Source of the DNA: Prinsepia uniflora
Taxonomy: Eukaryota; Streptophyta; Magnoliopsida; Rosales; Rosaceae
Length of the DNA stretch: 64,000 bases
Direction: 5' to 3'
Assembly (NCBI GenBank): GCA_032719365.1
Contig: CM064863.1
Location: 63,265,583-63,329,582 of the forward strand
The notes below the pieces were generated by a model. That model had not been told where the DNA came from. It ran no database searches and saw nothing but the letters and a program-made list of their open reading frames with translations. The stretch's first letter is position 1. Every line of letters starts with the position of its first letter. Of the stretch, positions 23,335 to 34,996 are shown piece by piece. The position numbers and the translations under genes were made by a program.

Positions 23335-25156
23335 GTAGGTTCCTAGGAGTCGTTTAGGGTCAACACCGTGACAGGGGAGTACACGGGTGGCCGGGAGGAA
23401 GAACAGTGTTTTAGGAGGTTACGGTTCGAGTTAGGGACGTTGGTTTAGAGGCCGTGTTGGAGTGGTTGGATGAAGGGAATAAATTACTGGGTAGAGGACG
23501 AAGAGAATGGTGAAAAGAGGAGCAGAAATGGTGGACGGACGGCGGAGAACCGGCCACGGCGGTCCGGAACAGTACACGGGTTCGAAGGTTGAAGATGAAC
23601 AGTGACTGTGCAGGCGCGTGAGGCCCACGCGCAGCCACTTTGGGCGGCGCGTGGAGGCGCGTGCGGCAGTTTCTGGGGAAACTGTCAACTAGTTTTTTGG
23701 TCTAAATGTTATAACGGATCTTTTGGTATAGGTTTCGGGTTAATCGGACGTCGATCCGAATTAGTTCTGCGAGGTTAATGATTTAGGGTCTCAGTTCGTT
23801 ACGTTTAGAACCCGGGGAATTTTGTGAGGAATTAGGAGAACCTTCGTTAACATGTTAGTGACGTGTTTTGGTGACTGTTGATAGGATCGGGAATCCCCGA
23901 TGAGGTCGAGGAACGTGCAGGACGTTCGGGACGCGAGTGACGTACCCGGTATCTGTGAGTGGACCCTTTCTTTATAACTGAGCATGCATAACTGCTTTTC
24001 TATAATTGTTTTAATGGTTTTATATGTGATTTCATGTTTACTGAATATGCTATAATTGTTTTACTTAATTGCACTTTTTTCGGGAATTTACGTATTTGGC
24101 ACGTTTTACGAGAAATGCTTGATTTCTGATGATGATGTTATGGTTTTGGGATTTCAAACGATAAAGGGTTTTCAATGATTATAAAGGTATTTTGGAAAAT
24201 GATTTCGATGATCAAGGTTTTCGGTTTTAGAGTCGGATTTCGAGAAGCAGAATTTGGTTGTAAAGTTGAAAAGTGGATTTCCGGATTTGGGTTCGGAATG
24301 ACGGTTCTGGATGCCGGAAGGGCTTCAGACCAGTAGTTTTAGATTCGGGTTTGGATATGGATTTAGAAATGGTTTTCAAATGGTTTTGGATTGGATTTGA
24401 TGGATGTGGTTATTGGGTTTAAAGACCCGGATTATGTTTGACGGAGGACGGGCCTGGATTGGGTTTAAAGACCCGGATTGAGTTTAAAGACTCGGATATA
24501 TTGATATTTCCCCCGTAGGCCTGTTGAGTTTAAAGACTCGGAGTTTAAAGACTCGGATTATTGAGGCCTGGATTGAGTTTGAAGACTCGGGAGTTTAAAG
24601 ACTCGGATATGTCCAGCAGGTTTGATCGGATAATGATGACTTGGATTTATGTTTGATTGTACTGTTTTCATGATGCCTATTTTATGAATTATAAATGTTT
24701 TTATGATTCTTATTATGTGGTTTATAGCTGTATTTAACTAAATGGGTTGTGCATGCATGTTTACAAAACGGAGGGCCAAACCCTGTTTTGTTATAAGATG
24801 GTTTTTGAAAATTTTATTCTTTTGGTCCACTCACACTTTTCTGGTTTTAACTGCCCTTCAGGTCGTGGAGCTAGCGCGAGGGTTGACGTTGAGGCAGCGT
24901 CGGAGGCATAGAATACTCGAGAGTTTTCCCGGAGTGTTTCCAGTTTTCTGTTGTGCGTGTATTCTGTATATCGGCTTGTTTTTCTTAGTTTGGTAATATG
25001 CTGTATAACGGTTGTCTGGTTCTGTTTTAACTTCTCCTGCGTCTGGCAGTGTAATTTGTAGTTTTCGTGAGGTTGTTTTGGTCTTTCGTTTTGAGGTTGT
25101 TAGACGGGAGCAGGGTTTAGTCCCTAATCCTGGGGGATTAGGGGTGGGCCCTGACA
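23335..25156 (+). mobile_element. Truncated 5' LTR of a Ty3/gypsy chromovirus
   Basis: It ends GGGCCCTGACA directly before a PBS at 25157. Upstream it shares with the 3' LTR at 26808-29449 the GCGCAGCCACTTTGGGCGGCGCGTG segment (both parts read), the arm pair (23954-23965 and 24824-24835) and the AGACGGGAGCAGGG tail. The first kilobase or so of the LTR is missing. The two LTRs are quite diverged, so they may come from different insertions joined by recombination. Confidence 0.65.
24415..24604 (+). repeat. Seven 14-nt palindromic units (GGGTTTAAAGACCC type)
   Basis: Units start at 24415, 24461, 24480, 24526, 24541, 24575 and 24591. The first two read GGGTTTAAAGACCC. The others read GAGTTTAAAGACTC, one with a G in the loop. 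A change of the second G to A is always matched by C to T on the other side. This takes the place of the GGGC/GCCC array of the LARD LTRs. Confidence 0.8.
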
Positions 25157-25175
25157 ATTGGTATCAGAGCATAGG
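25157..25175 (+). other. Primer-binding site of the chromovirus
   Basis: ATTGGTATCAGAGCATAGG follows the LTR end TGACA and contains the initiator-Met-type TGGTATCAGAGC. The LARD copies use the same PBS. Confidence 0.85.
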
Positions 25176-25253
25176 TTTATGGTCTGTATCTGTTGTGAGG
25201 TTGTGATTAGGTTGTTTGACTGATTCTATGCCTCTTTCAGCGTGCGGTTGACC

Positions 25254-25607
25254 ATGCCTCCGAGACGTGAACCCCCTCCACGACATGAAGACGAAGCGGC
25301 GAGAGGGACGGAGAGTGCTACGATTGAGCGAGCCCAGCGGCTCGGGGCTAAGACTTTTAGTGTTGGGGCAGATCTTGAGGAAGCCTAGAGGTGGATCACG
25401 AGACTTGATCGGATTTTCGCAGTCATGCATTGCCCACCGGAGGATCGTGTGTTATTGGCTACCTTGTTACTAGATGGTGCGGCGTACGAGTAGTGGTATA
25501 CCCTCGAGTTGTCTGGCTGGGACGTCCACACAGTGACCAGGGAGACATTTAGGGAACAGTTTCTGGATCAGTATTACCCTCGTTCTTTCCGTGATGCCAA
25601 GGAATGA
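25254..25607 (+). pseudogene. gag: gag fragment of the chromovirus
   Basis: The frame opens at ATG 25254 with a basic-proline N-terminus (MPPRREPPPR), followed by conserved gag core motifs: a WITRLDRIF-like stretch, the VLLATLLLDGAAYE-W core and a FREQFLDQYYPRSFRDAKE end. Two internal TAG stops replace expected tryptophan codons, one before RWITRL and one in YE-W. Both fit G-to-A changes of TGG as produced by decay of methylated cytosine. After DAKE the frame ends and sequence jumps directly into integrase, in a different frame. The C-terminal gag, zinc knuckle, protease, RT and RNase H are all missing. This is a remnant, not a functional gene. Confidence 0.8.
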
Positions 25608-26773
25608 AGAAGGACATTGCGGAGTTCGTAAGCAAATACTTAACCTGTCAGCAGGTTAAGGCGGAACGGCAAAGACCGTATGGGGCTATGCAGCCACTTC
25701 CGATTCCCGAGTGGAAGTGGGATCACATCTCCATGGACTTCGTCTTTAAGTTACCAAGGACTCAGAGTGGAGTTGACGGAGTATGGGTAATGGTGGATCG
25801 GCTAACCAAGTCAGCCCATTTTCTGCCAGTTCAGGAGACTTATAAACCTAACCGACTGGCTCGATTGTTCGTAAAGGAAATCATACGATTGCATGGTACG
25901 CCGAAATCGATCGTGTCCGATCGTGATCCGCGTTTCACTTCCAGGTTCTGGCGAAGTTTGCAAACTACTTTGGGAATAACCCTACGTTTCAGTACTGCTT
26001 TCCATCCACAGACCGATAGGCAGTCTGAAAGGACCATTCAGACCCTGGAGGACATGATGAGGTCTTGTGTTCTACAGTTTCAGGATTCATGGGATACTCA
26101 TTTGCCATTGATGGAATTCGCTTACAACAACAGCTATCAGGCAAGTATCGGGATGGCACCCTATGAGGCACTGTATGGTCGACAGTGCAGGACACCTATC
26201 TGCTGGATGGAGATAGGGGAACGAGCGGTTGTAGGGCCGGAGTTGATGGACTTAACCCTGGAAACTGTTCGTGTTATCAAGGAAAGATTGAAGGCGGCAT
26301 AGGATCTCCAGAAGAGTTATACCGATCGACGGATTCGAGAATTGGAAATTGAAGTGGGAGATTTTGTCTTCCTGAAGTTATCTCCGTGGAAAGGGATTAT
26401 CCGTTTTGGTCGACGGGGGAAACTGAGTCCGCGTTTCATCGGACCATATGAGATCGTGGAGAGGATTGGCCGGGTTGTCTACAGATTGGCGCTACCTCCA
26501 GAACTTTCTAAAGTTCACGATGTTTTCCACATATCGATGCTGCGAAAGTACGTACATGATGCTTCTCATGTACTGGAGGAACAACCTATCGAACTCCAAG
26601 CGGATTTGAGCTTTGAGGAACAACCAGTGTAGATTTTGGATCGGAAGGACAAGGTACTACGTCGGAAGACTATCCCTCTCGTGAAGATTCTCTGGAGAAA
26701 CCAGAATGTGGAAGAAGCCACATGGGAGCCTGAGGCTCAGATGCGAGAGCAATTTCCTTATTTGTTTCTTTGA
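25604..26773 (+). pseudogene. pol: Integrase plus chromodomain of a chromovirus (pol 3' end)
   Basis: The frame starts within the integrase zinc finger (only the C-x-x-type end, LTCQQVK, remains). The DDE core follows intact: first Asp in HISMDF (residue 45), second in VSDRDPRF (residue 106) and the Glu in QSERTIQTL (residue 142), giving the D,D-35-E spacing. Next come the GPY/F-type module (RFIGPYEIVERIG) and a chromodomain-like tail with ILWRNQNVEEATWEPE near 26690-26760. TAG stops interrupt the frame near 26300 and 26630, both explainable by CAG to TAG. The chromodomain places the element among Ty3/gypsy chromoviruses; Tekay-like is my best guess, from the PBS and LTR size. Confidence 0.85.
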
Positions 26774-26789
26774 AATTTCGGGGAGAAAT

Positions 26790-26807
26790 TTCTTAAGGGG
26801 GGAAGGT
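26790..26807 (+). other. Polypurine tract of the chromovirus
   Basis: TTCTTAAGGGGGGAAGGT lies directly before the 3' LTR start TGTAATAC. It is nearly the same as the LARD tracts (AAGGAGGGAAGGT). Confidence 0.8.
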
Positions 26808-29449
26808 TGTAATACACCGGAAATTCGAGGATTATAATAATGTAATTTAATGTATGAATTGACGTTTTTACCTCTGTGATTGGTATTGCCAAATTGTTGA
26901 CTTTTTGATTTGAGGGTCAAATGGACTTTGACCAATGACCGTGACGTAGTTTGGGACGTCACGAGTCCATAGACAGGTGGCACGTCCAATTCGGACGATC
27001 AGGGCAAAAGTTATGACTATCGGAAGTTCAGGGGTATTATCGTAATTTGGACGATAGGGGCGAAAATGTTGACTTTTCGTTTGGCAACTAATTTTCACAC
27101 GAATCAAGGACCGTTAGGCAGGTCTCGATGCCTTGAGTCCGTTGACAGGCGGCACGTTGAAATCGGACTTCGGATGGCTGAGTTACGGGTTTGGAAAGTG
27201 AAGGGCATTTTGGTAATTTCTGAACTAGGGGCATTTTGGTCATTTCACCCCTGGTCACTGTAGCAACCGCGGGGGAACAATTGCTGCACCACCGTGGGCG
27301 GTGGCTCTGAGTCCCAATTGTTTAATCAGTGTGTGAGTTCTAAAGCTGGGATTGTTTAAAGCCCTATAGACATCAGAACGTGGCTGATCATGGACACCAT
27401 TTGTTAATTCAAGACTCGAACTTTTGCGGGAAACATTTCTCAGTGGACAGTGAGGCTTCCACGAGCTGTTGGCTGGTAAGGATTGTTTAAACTGAATGGG
27501 ATTTAAGTGTGCTTCAGTCTGCTGCAGTGAGGACTGAGAATTGGAGAGGAAAACCGGAGAAAACCATTTCTGGAAAATTGGAGGGAAAATAGGGTTTTGA
27601 TTTCTGGTGATTGTTGGACCAAACCAAGGCCTGGTTTAGTCTTCTGGGAGTATTTGGAACTCAACCACATCGAAATCGAGGGGAACCAGCCACGGTTGAG
27701 CTGGGACGGAGGCTGCCATTTTCAGAGAAATTGCAGAGCTTGGGACGACAACCTTCAGGTACTTTCAGGCACAATTGATCATTCATTTTAGTTCGTTTTG
27801 ATCCTATTATGCTTCCTGTGAAGTTAATTGGAGAATGGGTTTGAAACCAGGGAGTTCTTGTGATTGACCCGTATGGTTGATCACGGGTCGATGGGTCGAT
27901 TGGGGACTTGTCGAGGCTGATGAGTGTCTCAGAATCTAAATTGGATAGTTAATGAACATGTTAGGATCAAATACGAGTGAAATCGAGTGGAAATTGAGGG
28001 TCAATTAACCGGGTCAAGCCGCGGGTGGCAGGCCCGTATTACAGACAAACGGGTGAAGGTGGTGACACTGTAGCTACAGTGTCAGGCACGTGACTTCCAC
28101 GCGCAGCCACTTTGGGCGGCGCGTGAGGGCGCGTTGAGCCTCATCTCTGATCACAATCAACATGACTTTTATTCCCCTCATCATTCTAAACATTTTTTAT
28201 GAATTAACCATGTTGATCTGAGATAGTGTTGATGGGTCAGTTTAGGGCCGGTTGTCTCGGGAAACGTGTTGGACCGGTTCCCCGAGCTTGTTTCTGTTTC
28301 GGAATTTTTGGATAAATGTTTAAAACTTGTAGTGACCCTTACGTGTGATTTGGACTGACAGGAATTGTACGATAATCCCGGTACAAGTTCGTAATCGCAG
28401 GTTCACCGCGGGATCGTACTGTGAGTGGGCCCGATTTCATTAAACCCTTGCATGCTTAAATGTTTTCTTATTTACTTATATATTCACATGCTGGAATCAT
28501 GAAACGGTTTTGATGATATTGAAATTATGGTTATGGCACGTTTCACGGTATTTGGGTTTGAGACCCGTTTGATGAAACTTAAAGATTGGTTTGGATTTTA
28601 TCTACGTATATATGTTTTGCATGTGGATATCAATAAAATGTATTTGGTACTGCACTGTATAGATCCACTCTTGTGATACTGTCTCCTCCGGATGTAGTAC
28701 CCCGGAGTGGTCACGGCGCATTGCTTGCGAGGGGTCATTCTACGGAGGAACCGGACCGTAAAATGACTCAGGAACAGGATTGCTATAATTGGACGTCAGG
28801 GACGTCGAGCGTCTAGGACGCTAGGCATTTGAGATGCCGTACCCGGACAGGGTTCGGGGATTAGATTCGGGATTGAGACCCCGAGTGGCACGCGTAGCCT
28901 TGAGACTGTGACCTTATTGGACTTCAGGGACATCGGGGATGTCAGGATTGGAGTGTATAGTGCAGTGGCTAAAATTATGTTTATGGTTTTATTACATGCG
29001 TTATGATTCATATTATATGATTTATGGTTTTAAATTCCGATGCATGCATGTTTGGAAAATGGAGGGGTAAATCATATGTTTTACTTATTAAACGGTTTTA
29101 TAAACTTGAGTTTCGGCTCACTCACCCTTAATGTTTTGGTAACCCCTCCAGGCGGTGCTACTGAGGTAGAGGAGGATCCTGAGGCTGAGGCATAGACCTA
29201 CTTCCGCGTACCTGATCTCCTGTTGGGTGGTTTGCCCGCAGGTTTATTTTAGAGTCGTGCTCGCAATTTGTAATTTTGGTTTTCATCCCTTGTCTGACAT
29301 CTATTTATTTCGGATTGATGTATAACTTTAATTTTGTTATTTATGCATTTGAACGTTTAAGGTTAAAATTGGTATGTTATTTTGGGTGTCAGACGGGAGC
29401 AGGGCACGTCCCCATGTGGTCCCAGGGAGGATCGGGGCGGGTCCTGTCA
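26808..29449 (+). repeat. 3' LTR of the chromovirus (2642 bp)
   Basis: It starts TGTAATACACCGG after the purine tract and ends GGGTCCTGTCA. The upstream part has the same two W-box/TGACG modules as the LARD LTRs (near 26895-27190). Arms lie at 28421-28431 (GTGAGTGGGCC) and 29115-29125 (GGCTCACTCAC). Hairpins lie at 28792-28943, and the AGACGGGAGCAGGGC tail is at 29392-29406. Confidence 0.85.
28792..28943 (+). repeat. Four 15-nt hairpins in the chromovirus LTR
   Basis: GACGTCAGGGACGTC (28792), AGCGTCTAGGACGCT (28808), GGCATTTGAGATGCC (28824) and GACATCGGGGATGTC (28929). Stems of 5-6 bp are kept although the stem sequences differ. Confidence 0.8.
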
Positions 29450-30642
29450 ATGGTACCTATAAAGAATCATCAGTAGATGATTCAACCTCTGGGATAACCA
29501 TTGGAACATGTACATGATCCTCTGGGGTAAGCACTGGAACAGGCACATGATCTTGTAAAGAATCTGCAGTAGAAGTTGATCCCCCTGGTATGAGCATAGG
29601 ATCCTATATGGAATCTGCATCACATGATGAGATATTGAATAGCAAACAGTAACCATAACTTATACTCTAAAATATAAAACGTAAAAACATTGTTTAAAAT
29701 AAAAAAATATAAAAGCTAATAGTCTAATATAAATTATATAATCAAAAAAATAATTTGTTGTCTGTTAATATATTTTTTAATTATGGAATAAAATAGTAAT
29801 ATAATAGCAATAATAGTAGTTGTTGTAATAATAATTATAGTAATATTTCATCAGACTCAGAACACGAGATAATATCCCCAAATTGAGAAATAATAATAAT
29901 AATAATTGCTGTAATAATAATTTTTGTATTATTTCATTAGACTCATGTCACGAGATTATATCTCCAAATTGAATAATAAACTAATAATAATTATTTACAA
30001 TAAAATAAAAATAATAAAGTTAAAATAAATATCTAAAGGGTAAAATTTCATAACAAAGAAAAAAAATAAGATTTTATAATGCGAACGATTATTATTATTA
30101 CAATAAAGATAAATGAATATGTAAGGAAAAAAATGAATATCCAAAGATAAAATTTCATAACAAACCACAAAAAATAAGGATCTATTATAATAATAAATGT
30201 AATGAATATGTAAGGGAAAAATTGTAATTTCACTATTGACAACAAAGAAAAAGAAAAAAATATTGGGCAAAATAGTCAAAATGCTTTTTATGAATAGTGA
30301 AAAAAGCGACTTAGCTTTAGTGTATGTATATTTGTATATATTATGGCTCGTTTGTCGAGTCGTAATGAATTGAATTGTATAAGCCACCAAATTTAAGATA
30401 TTTTAAAGCCATAAATAGATATATTTTTTATCGTAAGGGGGTTAAGGGAGATTAGACATAAAAGAAAGAGAAATTCTTGCTTTCGCCTTAGGGTGGATTG
30501 TTCATTTCCCTGATATTGATTATCGGATGTTTTTTATTCAAATATTATAAGCGGAAGTGTCAGTTTCTTTAAACATCTAAAGATCATCTTTGTAAACAAA
30601 ACAAAAAATCTAGCAAAATGGTGATGCTTTAGGGATCCATAA
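29450..30642. other. Unassigned, AT-rich region without a gene
   Basis: 29455-29610 on the minus strand reads as a short proline/acidic peptide with a repeated PEDHVHVP-like motif and a CAG acceptor-like site upstream. It may be an exon scrap of a transposon, but I cannot assign it. 29650-30260 is AT-rich with ATAATAATA runs and about three diverged copies of a roughly 120-bp unit (AAAATTTCATAACAAA near 30040 and 30150). The long minus-strand frame here is low complexity and not convincing. This stretch could contain the lost left part of the CACTA element. Confidence 0.4.
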
Positions 30643-32394
30643 TGTATGATACATCCCGTATCAAAAATACGAATTACCATTCTACCTCAATTAATTATTC
30701 AAATTTCGTTATTGGGCTCGCATTGGATTGATTAACGGGGTTGGGCTTGTGAACTTTGTCTTGGGGGCCCGAAACACACAACCCAAAAGTTCAAATCACC
30801 AACTCCACTTGGTCTTGGTTAATAGTTTATGGGCTTTGGCCTTATAAGGATATACAAAGGACATATTCTTTGGGACTCGTTATGGATCTAAAAGTATCAA
30901 GAGCATTATGGTAATTTTGAATCAAGGGTATTTTGGTCATTTTGGATGAAAGGCTTAGGTTCCTCCAGAAGGTTCCACATTTTTCTTCTTATGCTCCCTA
31001 CCACCGACCTACCCCATATATATATTTATATGTCCATTTTTTGTGTGTGAAGAGAGGAGGAGTTGATTTTAAGGGTTATTTGGTGGGCATGCACCAAAAG
31101 AGAGAAAAAATGAAAAAAAAAACGTGGAGGTGATTAGGGAGATGAGGGAGAACCAGAGAAAGACACGGCCAGGGAAGGAAAAAGAAGAGAAGGGAGAGAA
31201 ATAAAGAGAGGAAGAAGGATGGGAAGATCTGGGGTGAACTAAGACCCAGAACACAAGAAGCTTACCCACGGTCGTGTAGGGTCGACCATGGCCGTGACGG
31301 TTCAGATTTTGGTTTAAGAGGTTGCAACTCGAAACTATGGGTTTTAATAGCTTGTATGAGCTCCTACAGTCTTACTGAGCCCAAAAATAGAGAACTCAAG
31401 ATGCGGGAAGGCTGAGGAACATCAAGGGAGAAACTGGCCGAGGTTTAAGGATTCGAACCTAATCATCGTGGTGAGTTTTGGGTGTTTACTTGTTATAGAT
31501 CTCTTCATGGGCTTAATTAGATGTGATTGGACGGTTTGGGTGAGGAAACTAGACATAGGAAGTGGGCTTTAGAACCGCGTCAAGGTCACTGGGTCGAGCG
31601 ACTCGGTTTGCAAGAAACCTCGTCCATTCAGGGTTGATGACAATGAACAGTAAAATGCATGGATTTCAGGTATAGAGGAGATTTGAGGCGCGTAGGGGTG
31701 TGTGGTAGTCCCTCTCGAATTAGGGTCAACATAAAATTTCTAGTTCTCGATCCTTCTAGTCTGAGATACAATTTTCGAGGCAATCAGATATCGTCTCGGG
31801 GTAGTTTTGACTGTTCGAAAGTTTAGGCATTATTTAAATTTGTTTAAAAATCTTGAAACATTATGGGATTAAACTATGACTTATTTGGGATAATTAATGA
31901 CCCCAAAACTGAATTATGACAGGTGAGAGAGGTTCCAAGAATTACAGAAAAGTGTGCAAGTCAGTATTGGACCGTTTGGACCAAGTGTGAGTGGACCTTT
32001 TCCTTATTAAACTTATTATGAATGCATATTTAATTGTTTTAATGGTTTTCTATGTTTTTTTTATGATATTGGTTGGTTGGGATTTTATGTGAATTCTGAT
32101 GAATTTATGGATTATTTTAATAACATGTTTTATGAGATTTGTGTTGATTGTGTATCTAGATTAGGCCGGGGGTTTTGAATTGTGATTTTGATTGAAAAAT
32201 GTCTTATGCATGTTATAAAGTGTGTTTTCTCAACAATGATGATTTTTGGACGGTTTTACGGAAATTTTTTAATGCATGTTTTATGAGAAACCCGTATATG
32301 TTAAATTTTGGATATTTTGTATTCTGGACTTGGTTTTGGAATTGATATGAGTTATAAGAATATGTTTTTTTTGGTATTTGAGATGTGATTCTGG

Positions 32395-32427
<33 letters not shown>

Positions 32428-33113
32428 GATTGTGTATTGTGGATAACCCTCATCGGGATGCCAAATTGTTTAGTAGTCTCGGATGTCGAGGTAAAACTCT
32501 TTTTCCTGAATCTGGTCTTGTGATGGGTAATCTCAGACATCAAGGTAAAGCTCATTTTTCTGAGTCAGTCCCCACTCGAGCGTCCAGGTAAAGCTCTTTT
32601 TCCCGAGTGGCTTGGCATACCAATAGTGCAGACATGATATGACGATTTTGCTTGTAGGCATCAATGATGGGTTGATTGTGCATGGTTGTGGTTCGTATGA
32701 TTTTTATGGTTGCTTGGATTCCTGATATTATTTGATTTTTATTGCATGCACGTATTTCAAGATTTCGTGATTATTATCCAGTTTATCGAGTTTTCATGAG
32801 TTATCTTATGCATGCATAGATTTTCTAAAATGGAGACTAATGATTGCTTGTGTTTTACGATTATGTTTTTGAAATTGTGCTTTAATAATATTTTTTTTAG
32901 GTCCACTCACACTGTTTTCTTAGTTTTGAAAGCCTTGAGGGCCTTTGCACGAGAACCGATGTTATTTAAGAGGTGGAGACGTGAACTTTGAGGATAGGTG
33001 TATCTCTTGTCTGATAGCGTTTTGAGGTTAAATTTGGTATCTTGGTTACCTGTCAGATAGGAGTAGGGTCCGGGTGTGGTTGACGAGGTATTTTCAAGGC
33101 CAGGATCTTGTCA
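30643..33113 (+). mobile_element. LTR of a third member of the chromovirus/LARD superfamily (boundaries tentative)
   Basis: It starts TGTATGATACATCCCG and ends GATCTTGTCA. Inside are the arm pair with a perfect 14-bp match (31985-31998 GTGTGAGTGGACCT and 32899-32912), an upstream region with short-leader features, diverged repeats near 32443-32610 (AGGTAAA(A/G)CTC units) and a tail with GTCAGATAGGAGTAGGGTC. The right end abuts TNP2 coding sequence of a CACTA element. I could not find a matching target duplication at the left end, so the left boundary is uncertain. Confidence 0.55.
32395..32420. repeat. (TA)n microsatellite
   Basis: A perfect TA run of about 26 bp inside the third LTR. Confidence 0.9.
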
Positions 33114-34996
33114 GCCACTGTTCGTTCTAACATTTCGAGATATATTACAGGCATACTTATTGTGAAATTTCACACCTTGCAACCACTTTAGGAATTTTTT
33201 TCTGATTTTTCAGGATAAATGTATTACTTGGATGAGCCATGATGTATTTTCCATTGACGACTTTCGGCCACAAATTATGGAAAATCCTCATTTCTTGCAT
33301 ATCTAGCCGAGTTTTTTTTTTTTTGGCCTTTTGACTTACCTTCAATGGGTAAAGTAGTTCTCACAACACTCTCAGCAACATTCTTCTTGATGTGCATAGG
33401 ATCTGCAATATGTTTGATTTTCAATTTCAACCAATATGACAACTGAAAGAGTAGGCTTTTTTTTTGTCCAATTTTCATGTTCAGCAGGTTTTGGTCCTCG
33501 TGTAACAGAGTCATGTATACTGTTCAATTTAGACAATATCTCATCACTGGACCTTCTTCAGAATCGAGCTCGTAACTCTTTCCAGTCAAATGAGTCTGAC
33601 TATGTACGTCATCGATGATCTCGTGGAAAAAACCTTATTGAACCTATGTAGCATACATTCGATGCATGCCAACATGACGTTGTGTTTGGACCACATGTAG
33701 GACACGAAAGATAACCCTTGGTGCTCCACCCTGTCAACATGTCGTAAGCCAAAAAATCATTAATTGTCGACATTACTGCCGCACGTAGAGTGAACATTTT
33801 CCCACTAAGCTTGTTGTACGTCCTACACCATTTTTCAATAGATCTACGAGCTCATCAATTAATGTTCGCAAATAAACATTGATGGAATTACTTGGGGATT
33901 TAAGGCATGGTATCAAAGTACTGAGGATTGTGAATTTTTTCTTCATGCATCTCCAAGGAGTTAAGTTATACAGAACTATAAGCACTGGTCATGTACTATT
34001 TGGCTTTGTAAAACTTCTGAAGGGATTAAAACCGTCAGTAGCAAGCCCTAATCTGACATTTCTTAGTTTCACAATGAAATCAGGATACATCTTATCGAAT
34101 CCCTTCTGAGCCTCTCCATCAGCCGGATGCATCAATGTATCATCATCAATGCGCTCATCTTTGTGTCACCTCGTATCACGCACTGTGTGAAACGACATGT
34201 AGAATTGTTGTAGCCTTGTTTTCAGTGGAAAATAATGCAGAATGTTGTTCGGAATCTTGTTTTTTCGAAACCTAGGCTCATTACACACGAGACATTTATC
34301 AAGTTGCTCGAATTCATCGTAAAATAATGCATAATTGTTCTTACATGCATGAATTTTGACATATCCTAAACCGAGCCCCTTTAACAACTTATATGAGTTA
34401 TAATGATCTTTTGGGAGACAGTTTTCTTCATGGAGCATTCGAATGATTATGTCCATCATGTGATCAAAACGCATGCTCGTTTGATTATACTCAATTTTCT
34501 TGTGCATCAACTCCACAACTGCCCCCATAACCGAAAATGTTTTACAACCCGGGTACAATTCGCACTGAGCTTTTTTCAATAATCTCTCGTAAATGGAGTT
34601 CAGAATCTTCAGATTGAAACATGGGTACTTCACCAACCATATCATCGGATGCAGGAGGAAAAACATCCGTTAATATATTAATGACTTGATCATTATCACA
34701 TCGCTCATCCAAAGTACTTTCTTCCCGATGAGGCATGGGGACCGAAGATGTCGATTCTGTAAATATTTCTTGACCATGGTAGATCCAATTAGTGTAATTA
34801 TGTACGATCCCATGTCGATCCAAATGATACCAGAACTCATTCAACGACATCCGACGTAGTTATTACATTTACGACACATACAAATTATATGTCTCTCATC
34901 AATACAATGATTATGTGCAAACTCATTGAAGCTGTCGATCCCATCCATATACTAATCCGCAGATCTATCAAACATTTGCATCTAGCGTTTGTCCAT
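33114..34996 (-). pseudogene. TNP2-type transposase of a CACTA (En/Spm) transposon, decayed
   Basis: Read on the minus strand from ATG at 34996. First comes a transposase-associated N-terminal domain (MDKR.., then CRKCNN near 34870 and NYTNWIYHGQ near 34790). The TNP2 core follows: CKNNYALFYDEFEQLDKCLVCNE near 34300-34350, then PWRCMKKKF and IDVYLRTLIDEL-like motifs (33850-33960), FTLRAAVMSTINDFLAYDML and GYLSCPTC (33690-33800), and a HIADPMHIKKNVAESV motif (33385-33430). Several frameshifts and stops break the frame. Coding similarity runs to the edge of the adjacent LTR (NISRNVR-like motif at about 33130), so the C-terminus was cut off. It cannot encode an active transposase. Confidence 0.8.

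Noticed and set aside
29995..30390. 131-codon minus-strand ORF
   Set aside because: The translation is nearly all Ile/Phe/Tyr from AT-rich repeat sequence; chance is the better explanation.
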